A DNA stretch of 64,000 nt, taken from NCBI RefSeq assembly GCF_020010925.1, contig NZ_JAGJBZ010000003.1:186001-250000 (forward strand). The letters are read 5' to 3'. This stretch comes from Streptomyces griseiscabiei. GTDB taxonomy: Bacteria; Actinomycetota; Actinomycetes; Streptomycetales; Streptomycetaceae. Under the pieces are notes generated by a model. That model was not told the DNA's origin. It saw nothing but the letters and a program-made list of their open reading frames with translations, and made no database searches. This document shows, piece after piece, positions 59,239 to 64,000 of this stretch; the first letter of the stretch is position 1, and every line of letters begins with the position of its first letter. A program made the translations under genes and the position numbers.

Positions 59239-60025
59239 GACGCCCGATGCCGTGGCAGACGCGGTGGCAGAGCGCGCGGCGACGGGTGGCGTGTGCGCGA
59301 TCCACCAGCCGAACCTCTTCCCGCGCCTGTCCACGCTGGCCAAGCTGTACGCCGCCGACCGGTGGATCGTCCTCGACGACGTCCAGTTCGCGCGACGCGA
59401 CTACCAGCACCGTGCCCGGCTCGCTTCGACGGACGACCCCGATCGGCAGCAATGGCTCACCCTCCCCACACACCTGCCCCATGGGCGCCCGACTCCGGTC
59501 AATCAGGCACTGCTGGCCGATCCCCACCGCTCCCGGCGCACGGTCGGTCTCCTCATCCGCCAGTTCTACGGCCGTAGCCGCCACTGGCTGGCGGTGAGCG
59601 AAGCCCTCGAAGCGGTCCTCGACCGCTTCGAGGACACGAACCGCGTGGCAGACCTCGCGAGCACGTCGACGCTCGCCCTGCTCACCGCACTCGGCTGGAG
59701 CGGTGAAGTGCTGAAAAGCAGCTCCATCCCCACCCGCCGGGGCCGTTCCGAGCGCCTCGCGGATCTCGCCACGGTCACCGGCAGCACCAGCTACCTGTGC
59801 GGCACAGGCGGCCTGCGCTACCTCGACCCGCAGCCCTTCGCCGCCCACGGCATCACCGTCGTGCCGTTCCGGACACCCGAGAACCCGGACGACCGGCTCT
59901 GGCACTGCGCCCGACGCATCAGCAGCCTATGGGCGGTGAGCGAGATCGGGCCGACGGCCTTGACAGCCGCGTTGGAAGGCGAACGAGAAGCGCATCTCCT
60001 TGGAGTTCGCCGGAGGCAGACGTGA
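59180..60025 (+). CDS. WbqC-family protein
   Basis: This 281-residue protein has the family motifs CAIHQPNLFPRLSTLAKLYAADRWIVLDDVQFARRDYQHR and SSSIPTRRGRSERLADLA...YLCGTGG. WbqC proteins occur in polysaccharide loci and in conserved Streptomyces regulator clusters, and their chemistry is not established. Its start overlaps the YdcF gene by 59 bp in another frame, indicating tight translational linkage. Confidence 0.87.
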   Translation: MTLTSASWVPASTAASSVAETPDAVADAVAERAATGGVCAIHQPNLFPRLSTLAKLYAADRWIVLDDVQFARRDYQHRARLASTDDPDRQQWLTLPTHLPHGRPTPVNQALLADPHRSRRTVGLLIRQFYGRSRHWLAVSEALEAVLDRFEDTNRVADLASTSTLALLTALGWSGEVLKSSSIPTRRGRSERLADLATVTGSTSYLCGTGGLRYLDPQPFAAHGITVVPFRTPENPDDRLWHCARRISSLWAVSEIGPTALTAALEGEREAHLLGVRRRQT

Positions 60026-60100
60026 AACAGCCCGAAGCCCCTGGTGTGCCGCGGCACGGCATGTCAACGTAGACGACCTTCCGAAGATCGAGGGGGAACA

Positions 60101-60646
60101 GTGGACCTGATCACCTCAGCCCAGCGCGACGAGCTGTTCACCAGCTTCGAACGCGACGCCTTTCACTTGGAGTTGAGAGACGACTACGGGTCCCCCATCG
60201 AGGACACCCCGTACGCCCGCTGGCAGAGAGGCGAGCCTGACGACTACGCATGGCTCGGGCCCTGGACGGGGCTCATGAAGCGAGTCACCAGCGAAGGAAA
60301 GACCGTGCGACGCGTCCGCGTCATCACGGAGCCGCACTCCCCGTACATCGGCTGGGAGCACTCGTTGACCCACCTCAACCAGAAGGCAGGGGAGGACATC
60401 CGGTGGCTGCCGCGCCATCAGGTGACGGACGGCCTGACGCTCCCGGTCGACGGCAACGACTGGTGGCTGTACGACGACCGTCTCCTCGCCGTGGGCCACT
60501 TCGACTCGGAGGGCCGCGTGCTGGGGTCGGAGATCATCAAGGACATGGACATCGTGGCCGAGTGCGTCCGCATACGTGACCTGTTCTGGACCGCCGCCAT
60601 CCCACACGCCGCGTACGAGCCCCGACACCGAAACGAACCGGCCTGA
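60101..60646 (+). CDS. DUF6879-type protein
   Basis: This 181-residue protein has SFERDAFHLELRDDYG, RRVRVITEPHSPYIGWEHSLTHLNQKAGEDIRWLPRH and DWWLYDDRLLAVGHFDSEGRVLG, the DUF6879 pattern. GAGGGGGAA precedes the GTG start. Such genes regularly accompany HTH regulators (whiJ-like loci) in Streptomyces. The role is unknown. Confidence 0.85.
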   Translation: MDLITSAQRDELFTSFERDAFHLELRDDYGSPIEDTPYARWQRGEPDDYAWLGPWTGLMKRVTSEGKTVRRVRVITEPHSPYIGWEHSLTHLNQKAGEDIRWLPRHQVTDGLTLPVDGNDWWLYDDRLLAVGHFDSEGRVLGSEIIKDMDIVAECVRIRDLFWTAAIPHAAYEPRHRNEPA

Positions 60647-60687
60647 GTCTGCAGAACTGACGACCGTCCACCACCTGACCCGAGCCC

Positions 60688-61437
60688 ATGGAGGCGCCCC
60701 TGCACCCGGACCACCCCAGCGAACCCTTCCGCCCCGACTCGCCGGACCCGGTGTACTGGGTCACCCCGCGTCACCTGGCCGGTGACGACGACGTACTCGC
60801 CGAACGGATCGGCGACACCCTGCTCGGCCTCGGCTGGCGCTTGTGGCCCACCTCCCGCCACACCCTTCTGTATGTGAGCCCGGACGGGCTGCGCGGCGCA
60901 GAGTGGATTCTCGCCGCCTACCCGTTCGAACTGGGCGGTTTGCCCGTGGCCTGGCAGCTGAGCGCCCGCTCCCATCCGGCTTCGGTGATGGCGGAGTGGA
61001 ACGCGTACTTCACCACCGGCGTCCCGTACGAGGCACTGGCGGACCTCCTCGTGGCATTCGACGCGCGCGAGGCGCCCGACGTCGGCTTCGACGGTCCCGA
61101 GACGGTCCTCGACGGGCTCGACGCACGCGGCTGGTTCCGCGACGTGGACCGGCCCGCCACCACCGCCACCGACCCCGGCTTCGCCTCCCATGTGTCCCTG
61201 GAGGTGCTGCCCCCGCTCATCGAGGATGCCGATCCGCGCACCGACCTGGCGGGCTGGCAGGCGTGGGCGGAACCTGTGCTCGGCGCCCCGTATCTGTGGT
61301 GTGCGACCTTCAGCGCCAGCGTCCCTCACGATCTGGTCGCCGAGTTCGCGTCCTCGCTCGCCTCTCCGGTCCCGGTGCCCCGCCGCACCGTGCCCGAGAG
61401 CGCCGAGGGCCGGCTTACCGTCGTCCGCCGCAGCTGA
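60688..61437 (+). CDS. DUF317-domain protein
   Basis: This 249-residue protein carries two DUF317 repeats. The first contains VYWVTPRHLAGDDD and the second TDLAGWQAWAEPVLGAPYLWCATFSASVPHDLVAEFASSLASP. DUF317 proteins are restricted to actinomycetes and are commonly found on Streptomyces plasmids and integrated elements. It faces the mobilisation genes across a shared terminator. Confidence 0.87.
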   Translation: MEAPLHPDHPSEPFRPDSPDPVYWVTPRHLAGDDDVLAERIGDTLLGLGWRLWPTSRHTLLYVSPDGLRGAEWILAAYPFELGGLPVAWQLSARSHPASVMAEWNAYFTTGVPYEALADLLVAFDAREAPDVGFDGPETVLDGLDARGWFRDVDRPATTATDPGFASHVSLEVLPPLIEDADPRTDLAGWQAWAEPVLGAPYLWCATFSASVPHDLVAEFASSLASPVPVPRRTVPESAEGRLTVVRRS

Positions 61438-61577
61438 CGACCCCTGTCCCCTTGGAGCCGCTGGTGTGCGGCTCGTTGCTTGACGACCGTCTCGGTGCAG
61501 CTGGACGGCGAGAAGGCCCCGGCATCCGCTCCGCTGTGCCGGGCGCGGCCTCTTGGCGGTCGTTTCAGTCCTGCCAC

Positions 61578-61606
61578 AACGGCGGCCCACTGGGTGGGCC
61601 GCCGTT
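61578..61606. terminator. Bidirectional hairpin terminator between DUF317 and mobilisation genes
   Basis: A 13-bp perfect stem (AACGGCGGCCCAC / GTGGGCCGCCGTT) with loop TGG lies between convergent genes. Confidence 0.75.
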
Positions 61607-61619
61607 GGCGTGTGTCCGG

Positions 61620-62012
61620 TCAGTTCTCTCCGTGCAGGGCGCGGTGTTCGAGGGTGTCTTCCGCGGTGACGATCTTGACTAGGCGTTCGTACTCCGCGTG
61701 GTCCTCGTCGGTCATGATGGCGACGGCGTCGCTGACCACAGAGTCCTTGGGGAGCTTGGCGAAGTACTTCATGAGCAGCTCGACGAAGGCGTCCTGCATC
61801 GCGTCTAGTTCACGCTGCCAGTCGGCTTCGAGCCGCATCTGTGCCTTGGCGGCGGCTCTCTCTGCCGGGGTGCAGGAGACCAGCAGGGCGCGCTCGGCTG
61901 CGGTGAACGGACGTCCATCGCGGTGGTACGGACGCGTCGGGTCGTCGCGCCGGTCGAAGTCCACATCGGTGATGAGGACGACGACTTCGGGGCGAACGGA
62001 GGAGTGGGGCAT
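61620..62012 (-). CDS. Small helical accessory protein of the mobilisation locus
   Basis: This 130-residue protein is of an unrecognised family. MPHSSVRPEVVVLITDVDFD opens a strand, followed by long amphipathic helices (AAERALLVSCTPAERAAAKAQMRLEADW) and an acidic end. It is transcribed after the relaxase, separated by 50 bp. Its charge pattern suggests a protein-protein role. Confidence 0.6.
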   Translation of the reverse strand: MPHSSVRPEVVVLITDVDFDRRDDPTRPYHRDGRPFTAAERALLVSCTPAERAAAKAQMRLEADWQRELDAMQDAFVELLMKYFAKLPKDSVVSDAVAIMTDEDHAEYERLVKIVTAEDTLEHRALHGEN

Positions 62013-62062
62013 GGACGGTTCCTTGGGTGGTGTCGTGAGATCGGTTGTGCTTGTGAGCGTGA

Positions 62063-63739
62063 TCAGCGTCGTCGCGCTTGAGGCTCCTGCGGGTGCGGAG
62101 CGGTGGGGTGCTTGGCGGTGTGGTGCATCTTGGCTGCTTGGGCGCGTGAGCCGGGCGCGTGGCGTTCGCCGAGGCGGCGGATGCGCCAGGTCAGTGCTCG
62201 GGCGGGGCTGTGGGCGTCGTCCAGCGTGCGCTGGTTGAGGGCCCGGTCGAGGAGCGCGGTCGCGTTGTGCCCGGCCGCTTCCGCCTCGGCGAGCACGGTG
62301 GCCAGGGCGTCCCAGGCCGGGTCGGCCAGGATGCGCTCGGCCTGCTCGGGGACCGCCTCTCGGAGGTGGTGGGCGTAGCGGCGTTTGGTCTGCGTGCTGG
62401 GTGCCCGGCTGGCGAGGCCGGCCAGGACCGGTCCGGTGACCTGCGCGTACGCGGCCCGCAGGTGGATGAGGGTCTGCTCGGCTGCCGCCTGCTGCTGGGC
62501 GTGCTCTCGGGTGCGGTGCCAGTGCATCGCGTAGACGACCGCGGTGAGCGCGACGTCCAGCAGCATCGCCAGCCCGGCACCGTCGCCACGAGGTGCGGGG
62601 TCCTTCCAGATTGCTTGGACGCTGCGGCGCAGGACGCGGGCGCTGGCGTGGTCGGCGGCGATGCGGGAGCGGGTGGCGCGCTCGAAGGCGACGGCGGCTC
62701 GTTCGAGTTCTGCCCTCGCCGCGGCGGGGGCGGTGAGCGGGAGCAGGTCGAGTGCTCCGCCGAGCGCGGCCAGCTGGCCCTGGGCCACCGCGTCGTCGCT
62801 GAGGGCCAGGTGGTGGGGGATGCGTTCGGTGGCAGCGGTGGCCTGGTGCCAGGGGCTGCCCGGACGGACAGCCACCGGTTCGGGGCCGGTGGCGACGAGG
62901 CGTTGGCGGATCTTGGGCAGGGAGAGGTCGCCGGCGAGGGTGGACCCCGCGTAGAACACGGGCTCGCCCTTGTCGTTGGTGTCGCCGGGGAGGGCGAAGG
63001 TGCAGCCGAGCGTGTCGCCGGACGGGCCGAGTTTGAGGCGCACGGTCACCCCGGTCGCCTCCAGCAGGGCGAAGAACTCGGCCTCGGTGGAGGCGGCGCC
63101 CATCGCGCGGCGGACGCGCAGGCGCAGGATCTCGCGGGAGGTGGCGTCCTGGCCCAGGCGCTTGGCCTTGAAGTGCTCCTTGCTGGTGGGGCGCCTGGCG
63201 GCGGTGCCGTCGCCCGGCTTCAATCGCCTGAGCCCGTAGTCGACTTCGATCTGGCGGGCTTCCCTCTGCACGGCGCGGATGTCGTGGTCCCGCCGGGGGC
63301 GGCGGCCGTCCTGGCGTACGAGGGTGGCGGCGATGTGGATGTGGTCGTCGGCGTGGCGGACGGCCACCCAGCGGCAGGCTTCCTCGTCCCCGTCGGGGGC
63401 GATGCCGGCGGCGGCCACGATCCGGCGGGCGATGTCCGCCCACTGGGCGTCGGTGAGGATCGGGTCTTCAGGCGCGGCGCGGATGGGGCAGTGCCACACC
63501 GTGTATTTGGGTGCTTTGTCGCCCAGCATCTTCACGGGCTGGTCGAGCTGTGCGGCGAGCTGGGCCTCCACTTCCTTGGGGTCGCGGTGCGGGCTGCGGC
63601 CGGGGTCGGGGGCGAAGTCGTTCCAGGAGGCCACCAGGTGTGGGTCGATGTGCTCGTTGGCCCGGCCCTTGCCGAAGAGGTAGCCGATGGTGCGGCGCGT
63701 GGCCTGTGGCCCCTTGCCGAGGATGATCTTCGGGATCAA
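62063..63739 (-). CDS. Relaxase/mobilisation nuclease
   Basis: This 558-residue relaxase opens MIPKIILGKGPQATRRTIGYL. The three-His motif appears as VRHADDHIHIAATL (HxxxHxH type) after EACRWVA, and the C-terminal half is an Ala-rich helical region. It would nick an oriT and lead transfer of the element strand. The upstream gene is MobC-like, four bases away. No oriT sequence could be assigned inside the window. Confidence 0.88.
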   Translation of the reverse strand: MIPKIILGKGPQATRRTIGYLFGKGRANEHIDPHLVASWNDFAPDPGRSPHRDPKEVEAQLAAQLDQPVKMLGDKAPKYTVWHCPIRAAPEDPILTDAQWADIARRIVAAAGIAPDGDEEACRWVAVRHADDHIHIAATLVRQDGRRPRRDHDIRAVQREARQIEVDYGLRRLKPGDGTAARRPTSKEHFKAKRLGQDATSREILRLRVRRAMGAASTEAEFFALLEATGVTVRLKLGPSGDTLGCTFALPGDTNDKGEPVFYAGSTLAGDLSLPKIRQRLVATGPEPVAVRPGSPWHQATAATERIPHHLALSDDAVAQGQLAALGGALDLLPLTAPAAARAELERAAVAFERATRSRIAADHASARVLRRSVQAIWKDPAPRGDGAGLAMLLDVALTAVVYAMHWHRTREHAQQQAAAEQTLIHLRAAYAQVTGPVLAGLASRAPSTQTKRRYAHHLREAVPEQAERILADPAWDALATVLAEAEAAGHNATALLDRALNQRTLDDAHSPARALTWRIRRLGERHAPGSRAQAAKMHHTAKHPTAPHPQEPQARRR

Positions 63740-63743
63740 TGGC

Positions 63744-64000
63744 TCACCGCCCGTCTGTGATGCGGGCGACGGCGGTGTCCAACTCGGTGATGGACGCCTC
63801 GACGCGGTCCAGGAGCCGTTGGACGGTGTGGGGGTGGGGCAGGGCGCCGTCCATGTTGAGGTGCCGGGTGAGCTGGTTGAGATTGCTGCCGACTTTGCCG
63901 AGCTGCCCGTTGGCGGCCATCAGCGCCTTCACCAGAGCACGGTAGTCGGCGACGGCGGCGGTGGGATCGTCGGCGCGGGCGGCGGCGAGCGCGCATTCGG
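63744..64000 (-). CDS. MobC-like relaxosome protein (5' end outside window)
   Basis: The visible 84 residues end with LMAANGQLGKVGSNLNQLTRHLNMDG and VQRLLDRVEASITELDTAVARITDGR. The GxNLNQLTRHLN motif is diagnostic of MobC relaxosome accessory proteins. The frame stays open to the window edge, so the N-terminal DNA-binding part lies beyond it. Confidence 0.8.
   Translation of the reverse strand, partial: ECALAAARADDPTAAVADYRALVKALMAANGQLGKVGSNLNQLTRHLNMDGALPHPHTVQRLLDRVEASITELDTAVARITDGR

Overview
This is a high-GC actinobacterial sequence, almost certainly Streptomyces. Third codon positions are strongly G/C, GTG starts are common, many genes overlap as ATGA or GTGA, and the families present (PadR plus FtsX-type exporter, Fe superoxide dismutase, DUF317, DUF6879, DUF7848, WbqC, two-helix surface proteins, VCBS-repeat exoproteins) are typical of that genus. 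No functional rRNA or tRNA gene was found.

Region 1 (1-16.6 kb) is a tightly coupled biosynthetic operon. A partial MMPL-type exporter is followed by a fatty-acyl-AMP ligase, two large acyl-CoA dehydrogenases, an acyl carrier protein, a ketosynthase-III-like enzyme, an ATP-grasp ligase, a fold-III PLP decarboxylase, a second carrier protein, a thiolase-like protein without a visible nucleophile, a degenerate dehydrogenase-like protein, a third complete dehydrogenase, a 4'-phosphopantetheinyl transferase and a free-standing condensation domain. My reading is that a fatty acid is activated, loaded on a carrier and desaturated. In parallel an amino acid is loaded on a second carrier and decarboxylated there, as in the BtrI/BtrJ/BtrK part of butirosin biosynthesis. 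The condensation domain would then join the two. In-frame minisatellites recur through this operon.

Region 2 (16.6-23.8 kb) looks like ordinary chromosome: sodF, small membrane and secreted proteins, an HTH regulator anchored in the membrane with an extracellular domain, a secreted transglycosylase-like protein and a DUF418/HGSNAT-like membrane protein.

Region 3 (23.8-46.2 kb) is punctuated by partial copies of one attachment-site family derived from the 3' half of tRNA-Gly(CCC). Between these scars lie an nSTAND-WD40 protein, an acyltransferase-3 protein, a RibD-C-like reductase, two tandem VCBS-repeat exoproteins, a PadR regulator with an ABC/FtsX exporter, and a ParA-like ATPase.

Region 4 (46.2-53 kb) is accessory DNA. 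It holds an intact IS3-family element with a 3-bp target duplication that interrupts a small gene, decayed IS1182 and IS5 transposases, a three-helix membrane protein, an OLD-family ATPase/nuclease, and several intrinsic terminators with no evident gene upstream.

Region 5 (53-61.5 kb) has two divergent groups. The minus-strand group encodes a 53-residue peptide, a JmjC oxygenase, an aldo/keto reductase and an APH-fold kinase, plus three small proteins upstream. The plus-strand group encodes an HTH-TPR regulator, YdcF/DUF218, WbqC, DUF6879 and DUF317 proteins. The right edge (61.6-64 kb) carries a MobC-like protein, a relaxase and a small accessory protein, so the window ends inside a mobilisable element.
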